From contig NZ_JAOWLB010000018.1 in NCBI RefSeq assembly GCF_025751555.1, positions 1-64,000 on the forward strand: a DNA stretch of 64,000 nt, in the 5' to 3' direction. A program made the position numbers and the translations under genes. The notes under the pieces were generated by a model, which was not told the origin of the DNA, searched no databases, and saw only the letters and a program-made list of their open reading frames with translations. This stretch comes from Ruegeria aquimaris. Lineage in GTDB: Bacteria > Pseudomonadota > Alphaproteobacteria > Rhodobacterales > Rhodobacteraceae. This document shows, one piece after another, positions 34,887 to 43,808 of the stretch. Position 1 is the first letter of the stretch; every line of letters begins with the position of its first letter.

Positions 34887-36356
34887 ATGACCATTTCGAA
34901 ACTTCTGGTCGCAAATCGGGGCGAGATCGCGGCGCGCGTGTTGCGCACCGCCAAGGCCCGCGGGCTTGCGACGGCCGTGTTGCGCCACGCCACGGAACAA
35001 GAGGGGCCTGCCCATCTGATCGCGGATGAGGTTGTGACCATCGACGGCCCGACACCGGTGGCAGCCTATCTCGATATTTCGCAGATCGTCGCGGCGGCAA
35101 CAAAGATCGGCGCGGATGCGGTGCATCCCGGCTATGGCTTTCTGTCCGAGAACGCGGCCTTCGTCGCGGCGCTGGAAGAGGCCGGCGTGACATTTGTCGG
35201 CCCCACCTCCCAGACCATCGACCTGATGGGCGACAAGGTCCGCGCCCGCGCCTTTGTCGAGGAACGCGGTTTTCCCGTCGCCCCCTCGGCGATCGAGGAT
35301 GATGATCCGGCGAGCTTTGTCGAACGCGCCCGCGCCGTTGGCTATCCGCTGCTCATCAAGCCCTCGGCCGGCGGTGGCGGCAAGGGCATGCGCGTCGTGC
35401 GCGAGGACAGCACGCTGGAGACCGAAATCGAAACCGCGCGCCGCGAAGGCGAACGGTATTTCGGTGACGGCCGTCTGTTTGTCGAACGCTATATCGAACG
35501 CCCGCGCCATATCGAGGTGCAGGTGATGGGCGACGGGCAGGGCAATGTCGTGCACTTCTGGGAACGTGAATGTTCGATCCAGCGCCGGTTCCAGAAGATT
35601 ATCGAGGAAACGCCCTCACCGGCGCTGACCCCCGAACAACGGGACGAAATCTGCGAAACCGCGGCCGGGATTGCCCGCGCCGTCAAATACCGCGGGGCGG
35701 GGACGGTCGAATTCATCTATGCGCAGGATGGGGCCTTTTATTTCCTGGAAATGAACACCCGCCTTCAGGTCGAACATCCGGTGACCGAACTGGTGACCGG
35801 CTTCGATCTGGTTGCCGAGCAGCTGCGTGTCGCGGCGGGCAAGGGCTTGAGCGCCGTGCAGGCGGATATTCCCCAAACCGGACACTCGATCGAACTGCGC
35901 ATCTGTGCCGAGGATGCGACGGCCGATTTTCGCCCCGCGATCGGCGATATCCGGCTGCTGGACGAACCCCAGGGCGAGGGTGTCCGCGTAGACAGCGGCA
36001 TTCTGGATGGCGGCAAGGTAACGACCGACTTCGACCCGATGTTGTCCAAGCTGATCGTGCATGGCCCGGATCGCGCGCAGGCCATCGCCCGTGCCCGGAA
36101 CGCGGTGCAGAACTATGTGATTCTCGGGGTGACGACCAATACCGGTTACCTGGATGCAATCCTTGCACATCCGGATTTCGCCTCTGGTGACGTTTCAACT
36201 GGCTTCCTGGCTGAACAATCCGAAACGCTGACCGCGCCGGGCGAAGATGTCTCTGACTTGCTGATGGCGGCGGCGGCCCTATCGGACGCGCGGCTGGTGA
36301 GTGACGTAATGCAGATACCGGAAATGTACCGCAAGATGGGCGGGTGGAGAAACTGA
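34887..36356 (+). CDS. carboxylase B biotin carboxylase subunit (split alpha)
   Basis: The 489-residue protein has a complete ATP-grasp biotin carboxylase: VANRGEIAARVLRTAKARG, HPGYGFLSENAAF, KPSAGGGGKGMRVVRED and MNTRLQVEHPVTE. Only ~40 residues follow the core, and there is no biotinyl domain; that lies in the next gene, which starts within the stop codon (TGATG). In typical geranyl- or methylcrotonyl-CoA carboxylases these domains form one alpha chain. The subunit carboxylates biotin using ATP and bicarbonate. Confidence 0.9.
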   Translation: MTISKLLVANRGEIAARVLRTAKARGLATAVLRHATEQEGPAHLIADEVVTIDGPTPVAAYLDISQIVAAATKIGADAVHPGYGFLSENAAFVAALEEAGVTFVGPTSQTIDLMGDKVRARAFVEERGFPVAPSAIEDDDPASFVERARAVGYPLLIKPSAGGGGKGMRVVREDSTLETEIETARREGERYFGDGRLFVERYIERPRHIEVQVMGDGQGNVVHFWERECSIQRRFQKIIEETPSPALTPEQRDEICETAAGIARAVKYRGAGTVEFIYAQDGAFYFLEMNTRLQVEHPVTELVTGFDLVAEQLRVAAGKGLSAVQADIPQTGHSIELRICAEDATADFRPAIGDIRLLDEPQGEGVRVDSGILDGGKVTTDFDPMLSKLIVHGPDRAQAIARARNAVQNYVILGVTTNTGYLDAILAHPDFASGDVSTGFLAEQSETLTAPGEDVSDLLMAAAALSDARLVSDVMQIPEMYRKMGGWRN

Positions 36357-36859
36357 TGCAACGGATTTTTCAGATCGACGGAGAAGAGACTGATTGCTGG
36401 CTGGGTCATGATGGCAGCCGGTTCGTGCTCAATACCCCCACTGGCGCTGTTGCCTGCCAATTGGACCCGACGGGTCTGCCGGGCGGGTATACGTTGCGGG
36501 CCAAGGGTGTTGTGCGCGAATTGCGACTGGTCGTGGGGCCGGAAGCAACTTTTGTGCATATGGACGGGCGAACCTATGAAGTCGGGCGGGTTGATCCCGC
36601 CGAACGCCTGGCCGGAAGCGACGGTGGCGCGAGCGATGACCGATTGGTGGCGCCCATGCCGGGTGTCGTGGTGTCGGTTGCGGTTAAACCCGGCGATGCG
36701 GTTGAAGAAGGCCAGCCGCTTCTGGTGATCGAAAGCATGAAGTTGGAAACCACACTGACGGCGCCGCGCGACGGGGTCGTTGCCGAAATGCCATTCGCCG
36801 AAGGCGACAGTTTTGGTCTGAAAGACATCCTGGCCCAATTGGCCCCGGAGGAGGAGTGA
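36356..36859 (+). CDS. carboxylase B biotin carboxyl carrier subunit (split alpha)
   Basis: This 167-residue protein has an N-terminal beta-rich region (residues ~1-85) resembling the BT domain that docks alpha on beta subunits. A biotinyl domain follows (MPGVVVSVAVKPGDAVEEGQ, then ESMKLETTL with the biotin Lys). It carries carboxybiotin from the upstream carboxylase to the transferase downstream. The break from the biotin carboxylase falls at a domain boundary, so it looks like gene fission rather than damage. Confidence 0.88.
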   Translation: MQRIFQIDGEETDCWLGHDGSRFVLNTPTGAVACQLDPTGLPGGYTLRAKGVVRELRLVVGPEATFVHMDGRTYEVGRVDPAERLAGSDGGASDDRLVAPMPGVVVSVAVKPGDAVEEGQPLLVIESMKLETTLTAPRDGVVAEMPFAEGDSFGLKDILAQLAPEEE

Positions 36860-36861
36860 CA

Positions 36862-38469
36862 ATGCGCAGGATTGAAAGTCAGATCGACACCAATGCCGCC
36901 GACTACAAGGCAAATTATGCCGCCATGTCTGAACGGCTGAAGGAATTCCACGCCCGCCAGCACGCGGCGCGTTTCGAACGCCCGCAACGCGATATCGACC
37001 GCCTTGCCCGCCAGAACAAACTGGGCGTGCGCGAGCGGTTGAAACTGCTGCTGGACCCCGGCACTCCGTTTTTGGAGTTTTCCACACTTGCCGCCTGTCG
37101 CGAATACGACGGCACCGTGCCCGGCGCCGCTGTGGTGACGGGCATCGGTATTGTGCAGGGCCGCGAGGTCGCCATCCACGCCAACGATGCCAGCGTCAAG
37201 GGCGGGGCCTGGTATCCACATACGGTAAAAAAGGTTGTGCGTCTTCTGGATGTCGCGCTGGAAAACCGTCTGCCGGTCATCCATATCTGCGACAGCGCGG
37301 GCGGTTTCCTGCCGCTGCAGCACGGGGTGTTTCCCGACCGGTATCTGGGCGGGCGGGTGTTCCGCAACCAGGTCAAGCTGAGCCAGGCCAATATCCCGCA
37401 GATTGCTGTGGTCGGCGGACACTGCACGGCTGGTGGCGCCTATGTGCCGACACTGAGCGACTACAACATCATCATCGAAGGCACAGGGGCGATTTTCCTT
37501 GGCGGTCCGCCGCTGGTCAAGGCAGCCACCGGCGAGGAGGTCGGCGTTCAGGAACTGGGCGGGGCGGTAATGCACACCTCGGTTTCGGGCACGGGCGACT
37601 ATCGCGCCGCGACCGAACAACACGCCTTTTCACTGGCCCGCGAGATTGTCGGCCAGTGGAAGCGTACGCCAAAAACAATCATCGAAACCGCGACCTTTGA
37701 AGAGCCTTACTATGACCCCAAAGAACTTTACGGGATCATTCCAAAGGACCGGAAAACCCAGTTCGACATGCGCGAGGTTCTGGCCCGGATCGTAGACGGT
37801 TCACGCTTTCACGAGTATCAGCCCGACTATGGCACCACGATGCTGTGCGGCTTTGCCCATATCTGGGGTTACAAGGTCGGCATTCTTGCCAACAACGGGG
37901 TGCTGTTCAACGACAGCTCGCTCAAGGCCGCGCATTTCATGCAGCTTTGCAACCAGAACCGGACGCCTCTGGTCTTCTTCCAGAACATCACCGGTTACAT
38001 GGTGGGCCGCGAATACGAAGAACGCGGCATCGCCAAGGACGGCGCCAAGATGCTGATGGCGCAGGGCGGCTCGGTCGTGCCGAAGTTCACCGTGATCGCC
38101 AATGCGTCTTACGGGGCCGGCAATTACGGCATGTGTGGGCGGGCCTGGGATGCGCGCACGCTGTTCATGTGGCCACAGGCCGAAATCGGCGTCATGGGGG
38201 CGGAGCAGGCCGCCAATACCATGGCTGATGTCAAAATCCGTCAGCTTCAGCGCGAAGGCAAAAAACTGTCGGAAGAGGAAATTGCCGCGATCCGCGAGCC
38301 AGTGCTGGAAAAGTACAGCCGGGACGTCGAAGCCTACACCTCGACGTCAGAGATATGGGACGATGGCATCCTCGACCCGGCGGATACGCGCAATGCGCTC
38401 GGCATGTCCATCTCGGCATCGCTAAATGCACCGATCGACGATCCGCATTATGGAATATTCCGCCTGTAA
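36862..38469 (+). CDS. carboxylase B beta subunit (carboxyltransferase, geranyl-CoA carboxylase-like)
   Basis: The 535-residue transferase has both halves: GAAVVTGIGIVQGREVAIH, ANDASVKGGAWY and HCTAGGAYVPTLSDYN, then FFQNITGYMVGREYEERG, ASYGAGNYGMCGRAWDAR and MWPQAEIGVMGAEQAANT. The pocket segment reads RYLGGRVFRNQ, where carboxylases A and C have QFGSIF and HFGNSF; Phe is replaced by Gly. A Phe-to-Gly difference is known to widen the pocket in geranyl-CoA carboxylase. ATG 36862 follows GGAGGAG; a GTG two codons earlier is the alternative. It ends the plus-strand operon. Confidence 0.85.
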   Translation: MRRIESQIDTNAADYKANYAAMSERLKEFHARQHAARFERPQRDIDRLARQNKLGVRERLKLLLDPGTPFLEFSTLAACREYDGTVPGAAVVTGIGIVQGREVAIHANDASVKGGAWYPHTVKKVVRLLDVALENRLPVIHICDSAGGFLPLQHGVFPDRYLGGRVFRNQVKLSQANIPQIAVVGGHCTAGGAYVPTLSDYNIIIEGTGAIFLGGPPLVKAATGEEVGVQELGGAVMHTSVSGTGDYRAATEQHAFSLAREIVGQWKRTPKTIIETATFEEPYYDPKELYGIIPKDRKTQFDMREVLARIVDGSRFHEYQPDYGTTMLCGFAHIWGYKVGILANNGVLFNDSSLKAAHFMQLCNQNRTPLVFFQNITGYMVGREYEERGIAKDGAKMLMAQGGSVVPKFTVIANASYGAGNYGMCGRAWDARTLFMWPQAEIGVMGAEQAANTMADVKIRQLQREGKKLSEEEIAAIREPVLEKYSRDVEAYTSTSEIWDDGILDPADTRNALGMSISASLNAPIDDPHYGIFRL

Positions 38470-38710
38470 AGGCGTGGTGCTGGCGGTGCACCGGCTTGCG
38501 CCAATCGCCAAGGTTCGAAGAACGGATCGAGGACCGGAATGCCCATGTCTGAAAGGGTCTTGGGACCCGTGCCAGATTTACGGATGGCGTCTAGTGAAAT
38601 GAGTTCGCTCAGATGTTTATGGCGTGTTCCTCGTCGCCAATCAACGAGCTGAACAGACCTCCAAGCCCAAGAGGTTACAATTTGACAGAATACAGATTTC
38701 CCACTATAAC

Positions 38711-38724
38711 CAAACAATCGTTTG
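38711..38724. promoter_or_regulatory. putative operator of the TetR at 38741
   Basis: CAAACAATCGTTTG has CAAAC/GTTTG arms around AATC and lies 16 bp before the TetR start. It differs from the common TGTTAG palindrome, which suits the different recognition helix of this TetR. The rest of the gap 38470-38740 shows no gene. Confidence 0.5.
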
Positions 38725-38740
38725 CTTTTATGTGTACGCT

Positions 38741-39352
38741 ATGCCAACTCTCGCCACCCACAAGCCGCAGGCCAACAACCGCCGGGAAATCGTTCTTGAG
38801 ATCGCCGCCGGGTTCTTTGTCCGCAAGGGTTTCAACGGCACGTCCATCCGCGACATCGCCAAGGAAGCGGGCATGTTGCCGGGGTCGCTTTACTATCATT
38901 TTCCTTCCAAAGAGGCCTTGCTGGTCGCTGTCTTTGAGGAAGGGGTCCAACGAATTAGCGCCGCCGCCGAAGCGGCGCTTGCGGCCTGTCAGGGCAACGC
39001 ATGGGAGCGGTTGCAGGCTGCGTGCGAGGCGCATCTTGTTACCCTTCTGGAAGGGAGCGACTTCGCGAGTGTGATCGTGCGCGTCCTCCCACAGGATGTA
39101 CCCGGGGCTGCGGAAGAACTGATCTCCCTGCGTAACGACTACGAAAAAACTTTCATTGCTCTGGTCGATGCCTTGCCCTTGCCGGCCGGAACTGATCGGA
39201 GCCTGTTTCGGCTTATGCTCATAGGGGCTCTCAACCATGTGCCGCTTTGGTATCGCCCCGGGAGAGAGACCCCGTCAAATCTTGCAAGGCAAATCGTGGC
39301 CAACCTGCGATTTGCGCAAGACAACACCAAGACAGAAGGGAAAAGAACATGA
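38741..39352 (+). CDS. TetR family regulator of the mutase genes
   Basis: The 203-residue TetR has its helix-turn-helix at residues ~15-60 (IRDIAKEAGMLPGSLYYHFP). The recognition helix begins LPGSLYYHF, unlike the AGS-(I/V)-YYHF of the other TetR units here. The ligand-binding domain keeps the shared end LMLIGALNHVPLWY. Its TGA overlaps the ATG of the mutase small subunit (ATGA), so it is co-translated with the mutase genes and probably regulates them. Several upstream in-frame starts exist, but the sequence before MPTLATHK is not TetR-like and contains the operator. Confidence 0.85.
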   Translation: MPTLATHKPQANNRREIVLEIAAGFFVRKGFNGTSIRDIAKEAGMLPGSLYYHFPSKEALLVAVFEEGVQRISAAAEAALAACQGNAWERLQAACEAHLVTLLEGSDFASVIVRVLPQDVPGAAEELISLRNDYEKTFIALVDALPLPAGTDRSLFRLMLIGALNHVPLWYRPGRETPSNLARQIVANLRFAQDNTKTEGKRT

Positions 39353-39777
39353 CACTGGATACTGTCATTCCCGCGCGCGTTCTGGTCACCAAAATAGGCC
39401 TCGACGGCCATGATCGCGGCAGCCGGATCGTGGCGGCATATCTCCGCGATGCCGGAATGGAGGTAATCTATACTGATCCCTGGCAGAAGCTTGAGGCGGT
39501 CGTGGCGCTGGCCTTGCAAGAGGATGTGGACGTGATCGGGATAAGCTCGCTGGCGACAGATCACCTGTTGGTACCGAAGCTGATGAAAGCGCTTGATGAA
39601 GCTGGCTTGGGCCATATTCGCGTGATTGTCGGTGGCATCGTGCCTGCAGAGGAAGAAGCGGATCTTTTGAAGGCCGGGGTATCGCGGGTGTTCCACCCCG
39701 GTTCTGGCCGCGAAGAGATTGTTGAAGCGGTGGCGAAGCTGGCGGTCGATGCCGCCGACGATCGCACAGATGACTGA
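39349..39777 (+). CDS. B12-binding small subunit of an acyl-CoA mutase
   Basis: The 142-residue protein is the stand-alone cobalamin domain of methylmalonyl-CoA mutase-type enzymes: VLVTKIGLDGHDRGSRIVAA contains the DxHxxG motif whose His ligates cobalt, followed by IGISSLATDHLL and VIVGGIVPAEE. It works with the large subunit encoded next. The size matches split mutases such as 2-hydroxyisobutyryl-CoA mutase or isobutyryl-CoA mutase rather than fused methylmalonyl-CoA mutase. Confidence 0.9.
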   Translation: MTLDTVIPARVLVTKIGLDGHDRGSRIVAAYLRDAGMEVIYTDPWQKLEAVVALALQEDVDVIGISSLATDHLLVPKLMKALDEAGLGHIRVIVGGIVPAEEEADLLKAGVSRVFHPGSGREEIVEAVAKLAVDAADDRTDD

Positions 39778-39792
39778 CAAGGGGTGCATGCG

Positions 39793-41481
39793 ATGAACAA
39801 GATTGACGCCAAGGTGCATTCGGGCGGCTCCGACCGGGAAACGGCCGCGCGGGATTGGAAGTCAGGCTATCAGGCACAGGTCAGAGAGGGAAAAACCGTC
39901 CGCAACCGGTCCGGGCTGGAAATCCAACCTCTCTATTGGCCCGACGAAGAGGTCGATGCCACCTATGACGCAAAGCTAGGGTTCCCAGGTTCGGGACCGA
40001 TGACGCGCGGTATCTATCCATCGATGCACCGCGGACGCACCTGGACCCAACGCCAACTGATCGGTCTGGGTCGCCCGGAAGATTTCAACGGCCGGATCAA
40101 GAAGATCCTGAAATCCGGGGCCTCGGCCCTTAGCATAATTCCCTGCAATTCGGTTTATCGCGGCGTCGACGCCAACGAGGTCGAGCCCGAGTTGCTGGGC
40201 ACCTGCGGCACGGTTATCAACACCGTCCAGGATATGGATATAAGCCTGGCCGATATTCCTATTGGCGATATTTCGATTGGTCTGAACGACCCCAATCCGT
40301 TCACCATGCTGGCACAGCTTCTTATCGTCGCCGAGCAACGCGGTGTACCCTGGAGCAAGATTACCGGAACATCGAACCAAAGTGATTACATTTCGCACTT
40401 CGTCGCAAACCACATGTTCTATCGCCTGTCACTGACCGGTGCGCGGCGGGTGCAGCTGGACGCGATCGAGTGGTTGGCCGAAAACGTGCCCAATTGGAAC
40501 CCGTTGTCAGTGGTCGGACAGCACATGCAGCAGGCCGGCGCCACTCCGGCACAGGCAATGGGCCTTACCCTGTCCTCGGCAATCCAGTATGCCGAAGATT
40601 GCATGGCGCGCGGCCTCGAACCGAACAAGTTCCTGGAACGGTTCACCTTCTTCTTCGACATCTCGATCAGTTTCTTCGAAGAGGTGGCCAAATTCCGCGC
40701 GGGCAGGCGCATCTGGGCGCGACTGGTCGAAGAGCGGTTCGGCGTGTCAAACCTTAGAGCCAAACGATTCAAGTTTCACGCGCAAACGTCTGGTGTCGAT
40801 CTGACCCGCCAGCAACCCCTGAACAACATTTCGCGCGTGGCGGTGCAGGCCATGGCCGGTATTCTTGGTGGATTGCAGTCGCTGCACACCGACGGATATG
40901 ACGAAGTTTTCACGACCCCTACAGAAGGCCCCGCCAAGGTTGCCATCGCCACGCAGAACATCCTCAAGCACGAGGCTGGGCTGTGCGATGTGATCGATCC
41001 GCTTGGTGGCTCATACTATGTCGAAACGCTGACTGACCAGATGGAGGCGGAAATCCTGCGGGTCATTGCCGAGATCGACGAACAGGGCGGCATGTTCAAG
41101 GCGGTTGAGAATGGCTTCGTCCAGAAGGCAATCGGTGAAAGCGCTCTGGGGTTCCAAGAAGCCGTGGACACGGGTGAACAGATAGTGGTCGGCGTAAATG
41201 CCTATCAGGAGGAAGAGGAGGAAACCGTCCTTCCGGCCATCGACCGGCCCGATCCCGACTGGATGCAGGGCCAGATCGACCGGCTGGCCGCCTACAAGGC
41301 GAATCGCGATCAAGGAGGCGTCACGACGGCGCTGAGTGACATGCGCACCGCCGCGCGGTCCGAGAGCGAAAACACCTTCGCCGCGATTGTCGTGGCCACC
41401 CGCGCCGGGGCCACCCAAGGCGAGATCATCGCGGTATTGCGTGACGAATTGGGTTTTGGCCGACCTTTGGTGGTGGCCTGA
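39793..41481 (+). CDS. B12-dependent acyl-CoA mutase large subunit, divergent active site
   Basis: The 562-residue TIM-barrel subunit of the methylmalonyl-CoA mutase family is recognisable by [69 protein letters not shown] and [13 protein letters not shown]. Aligned by eye to the Propionibacterium enzyme, Tyr89 is Leu89, Arg207 (binds the methylmalonyl carboxylate) is Asn206 and Tyr243 is Gln243; His244 is kept. The usual FDLPTHRGYDSD loop reads [13 protein letters not shown]. The substrate therefore should not be methylmalonyl-CoA. A branched or hydroxylated acyl-CoA rearrangement is my inference. The ATG at 39793 lies behind AAGGGG; a GTG three codons earlier is possible. Confidence 0.85.
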   Translation: MNKIDAKVHSGGSDRETAARDWKSGYQAQVREGKTVRNRSGLEIQPLYWPDEEVDATYDAKLGFPGSGPMTRGIYPSMHRGRTWTQRQLIGLGRPEDFNGRIKKILKSGASALSIIPCNSVYRGVDANEVEPELLGTCGTVINTVQDMDISLADIPIGDISIGLNDPNPFTMLAQLLIVAEQRGVPWSKITGTSNQSDYISHFVANHMFYRLSLTGARRVQLDAIEWLAENVPNWNPLSVVGQHMQQAGATPAQAMGLTLSSAIQYAEDCMARGLEPNKFLERFTFFFDISISFFEEVAKFRAGRRIWARLVEERFGVSNLRAKRFKFHAQTSGVDLTRQQPLNNISRVAVQAMAGILGGLQSLHTDGYDEVFTTPTEGPAKVAIATQNILKHEAGLCDVIDPLGGSYYVETLTDQMEAEILRVIAEIDEQGGMFKAVENGFVQKAIGESALGFQEAVDTGEQIVVGVNAYQEEEEETVLPAIDRPDPDWMQGQIDRLAAYKANRDQGGVTTALSDMRTAARSESENTFAAIVVATRAGATQGEIIAVLRDELGFGRPLVVA

Positions 41482-41485
41482 ACAT

Positions 41486-42454
41486 ATGAAGCAGGCAACA
41501 CCCGAGATGCCCGCGCTAGCGCGGCGCCTGATAAACGGGGAAACGGCAGCGCTGGCACGTGCAATCAGCGTGGTGGAGCGAGACACTCCCCAAGCCATCG
41601 AAATCCTGCGCGCGATCCGTCCACATCTGGGTCAGGCGATCGTTGTCGGATTCACTGGCCCGCCCGGGGCCGGCAAATCAACTCTGGTCAACGCGTACGT
41701 CGCCGAATTGCGCCGACGTGGAAAGACGGTGGGCATAGTCGCGGTGGACCCGTCCAGCCCGATCACCGGGGGCGCGGTTCTGGGTGACCGGATCCGCATG
41801 GCGGAACACACCCTGGACGAAGGCGTTTTCATCCGCTCCCTGGCCTCGCGCGGGGCCTTAGGGGGCCTGTCGGCATCAGCAGCGCAAGTCGCCGATCTGA
41901 TGGATGCCGCGGACCGCGATGTTGTCATCCTGGAAACCGTCGGAACCGGGCAGTCCGAGGTCGAGATGGCCACCATTGCCGACGTGCGTGTGGTCATCGC
42001 CGCCCCAGGGCTGGGCGATGACGTCCAGGCGATCAAGGCGGGTATTTTGGAAATTGCCGATGTCCTGGTGGTCAACAAGGCAGATCAACCACTAGCCTCG
42101 CAAACCCGTCGGCAACTCAACGCAATGCTTGGCCTGCGAGCGACTGCCGAACATCCGGTGCCCGTGCTGAGCACAGACGCCATCAATCGGGTTGGAGTTG
42201 CCGATTTGGCCGACGCCGTGACGGTTGTGGCCGACCGGCGCGACAGGCAAACGGACCGGTCGGCCCTGGCGGGACGCACCCGGCACCTTCTGGCGCAAGC
42301 GGTGTCCAAGGCGGCAGAGGCGCACGTCATGAACAGCAGATCGGAGAAAGTCGAAGATATTCTGCATGCGGTTCAGGATGCGCGGCTCGGTTTAACAGAC
42401 GCGGCAAAACAAATCCTAGGTGGTATCCTGGGGTATAACGCCAATGAGCAATGA
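41486..42454 (+). CDS. meaB: MeaB-type G-protein chaperone of the B12 mutase
   Basis: The 322-residue GTPase of the MeaB/ArgK (MMAA) family has the P-loop VVGFTGPPGAGKSTLVNAYV, VDPSSPITGGAVLGDRIRM, the switch motif ILETVGTGQSEVEMA and the guanine motif NKADQ. MeaB proteins gate cofactor loading and protect the mutase from inactivation. It starts 4 bp after the mutase large subunit, as in 2-hydroxyisobutyryl-CoA and methylmalonyl-CoA mutase operons. Its 3' end overlaps the thioesterase gene by 11 bp. Confidence 0.92.
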   Translation: MKQATPEMPALARRLINGETAALARAISVVERDTPQAIEILRAIRPHLGQAIVVGFTGPPGAGKSTLVNAYVAELRRRGKTVGIVAVDPSSPITGGAVLGDRIRMAEHTLDEGVFIRSLASRGALGGLSASAAQVADLMDAADRDVVILETVGTGQSEVEMATIADVRVVIAAPGLGDDVQAIKAGILEIADVLVVNKADQPLASQTRRQLNAMLGLRATAEHPVPVLSTDAINRVGVADLADAVTVVADRRDRQTDRSALAGRTRHLLAQAVSKAAEAHVMNSRSEKVEDILHAVQDARLGLTDAAKQILGGILGYNANEQ

Positions 42455-42872
42455 CCAATCGCCTTCGCCGGCCGATCTGGGACGCGAGTTTTCGCGCCGG
42501 GACGGGTTCATGCGCCACTTGGGTATAGACCTTGTAAATATCGGGACGGGAACTTCGGAACTGCGTATGCAGGTTCAATCCTTTCATATCAATTTCAACA
42601 GAACCTGTCATGGCGGCGCGCTCTTTGCTTTGGCTGACAGCGCTTTTGGTCTGGCCTCGAACAGCCAGGGGGTTCTCTCTGCGGGGATTGACACACATAT
42701 GACGTATCAGGCCGCAGTGTCCGAAGGTGAAACATTGACGGCAAAGGCTTGGGAAACGTCGCGGTCCCGCCGGATTGCCATGTACCGCGTCGATGTCAGC
42801 AATTCCCAAGGTAACTTGGTCGCTGGATTTACCGGAACAGTATATATCACAGGCAAAATCAACAACGGCTAA
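42444..42872 (+). CDS. PaaI-type acyl-CoA thioesterase
   Basis: The 142-residue hotdog protein has the PaaI signature NRTCHGGALFALADSAFGLASNS, with the catalytic Asp in the ADSAFG helix, and the strand IDTHMTYQAAVSEGETL. It closely follows the PaaI thioesterase layout of the phenylacetate pathway. It would release CoA from dead-end intermediates. It is translated across the end of meaB, so it belongs to the mutase operon. Confidence 0.88.
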   Translation: MSNDQSPSPADLGREFSRRDGFMRHLGIDLVNIGTGTSELRMQVQSFHINFNRTCHGGALFALADSAFGLASNSQGVLSAGIDTHMTYQAAVSEGETLTAKAWETSRSRRIAMYRVDVSNSQGNLVAGFTGTVYITGKINNG

Positions 42873-42944
42873 AAGCTCAAGCGGTCCATGGGGCGGACCC
42901 AGGACAATCCTCTAGGCCTTGGAGACAGATTGGAAGGGCAAGAT

Positions 42945-43784
42945 ATGAACTACGAGACTATTTCCGTTAGGCCGGTTGCAGGCGCTATCGGTGCAGAAAT
43001 CCACGGGGTCGACCTGACGGGGGCCATCAGCGATCTGAACATTTCGGAAATTGCGCAGGCGCAACGCGATTTTCTTGTCGTGTTCTTCCGCAATCAGCAT
43101 ATTACAGCGGCCCAGCATCTGGCAGTTGCCGAGCGGTTCGGGACAGTACTGGAATATCCGATGGTCAAGGGTATTGAAGGTTTCCCGCAGATAGCACCGG
43201 TCGTCAAACTGGAGCATGAAACAACGAATTTCGGTGGCATCTGGCATTCGGATACGGCCTATCTGGATGCGCCCCCCAAGGCCACGATGTTGGTGGCCCG
43301 CGAATTGCCCCCTTATGGTGGCGATACGCTGTTTTCCAACATGTATCTGGCCTATGAAACACTGTCGGATGGGCTACAAATGATGCTGGACGGATTGCGG
43401 GCGGTGAACTCCTCGGCCAAAGCGGACGCCTCGGCCACGCGGGAGGACCGGTTGAAAACCGAGGCCAAACAGGATTCAGACACGGTTCTGGAAGCTGTGC
43501 ATCCGGTTGTCAGAACGCATCCCGAGACCGGAAAAAAACTGTTGTACGTCAATATCGGCCACACCACGCATTTCGAAGGCATGACCGTCGAGGAAAGCGC
43601 GCCGCTGCTGCATTTTCTGTTCGCGCATCAATCCCGACCGGAATTTACATGCCGCTTCGCGTGGCAGCCCGGTTCCATCGCCTTTTGGGACAACCGTGCC
43701 TGTCATCACAATCCGATTAATGACTATCACGGATTCAAACGCGTCATGCACCGAATAACACTGGCCGGAGAACGCCCTGAATAA
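42945..43784 (+). CDS. TauD/TfdA-type 2-oxoglutarate-dependent dioxygenase
   Basis: The 279-residue enzyme has the iron-binding HxD motif in GIWHSDTAYLDAPPKATML and the distal His-Arg set in HGFKRVMHRITLAG. The N terminus (VRPVAGAIGAEIHGVDLTG) is typical of TauD, TfdA and similar dioxygenases. It would hydroxylate an unactivated carbon using O2 and 2-oxoglutarate; the substrate is unknown. The ATG at 42945 follows GGAAGGG. It is the last plus-strand gene before the convergent hotdog pair and may be co-transcribed with the mutase genes. Confidence 0.85.
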   Translation: MNYETISVRPVAGAIGAEIHGVDLTGAISDLNISEIAQAQRDFLVVFFRNQHITAAQHLAVAERFGTVLEYPMVKGIEGFPQIAPVVKLEHETTNFGGIWHSDTAYLDAPPKATMLVARELPPYGGDTLFSNMYLAYETLSDGLQMMLDGLRAVNSSAKADASATREDRLKTEAKQDSDTVLEAVHPVVRTHPETGKKLLYVNIGHTTHFEGMTVEESAPLLHFLFAHQSRPEFTCRFAWQPGSIAFWDNRACHHNPINDYHGFKRVMHRITLAGERPE

Positions 43785-43808
43785 GCAGGGAAAAAGCCTG
43801 TTTTCGCG

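Noticed and set aside
38470-38740. Possible B12 riboswitch before the mutase operon
   Set aside because: The gap shows no long structured leader or B12-box-like conserved segment, and the first gene is a TetR starting 16 bp after a palindrome, so protein control is more likely.
39793-41481. Plain methylmalonyl-CoA mutase annotation
   Set aside because: The carboxylate-binding Arg and the Tyr89 equivalent are missing, so the standard function is not supported.
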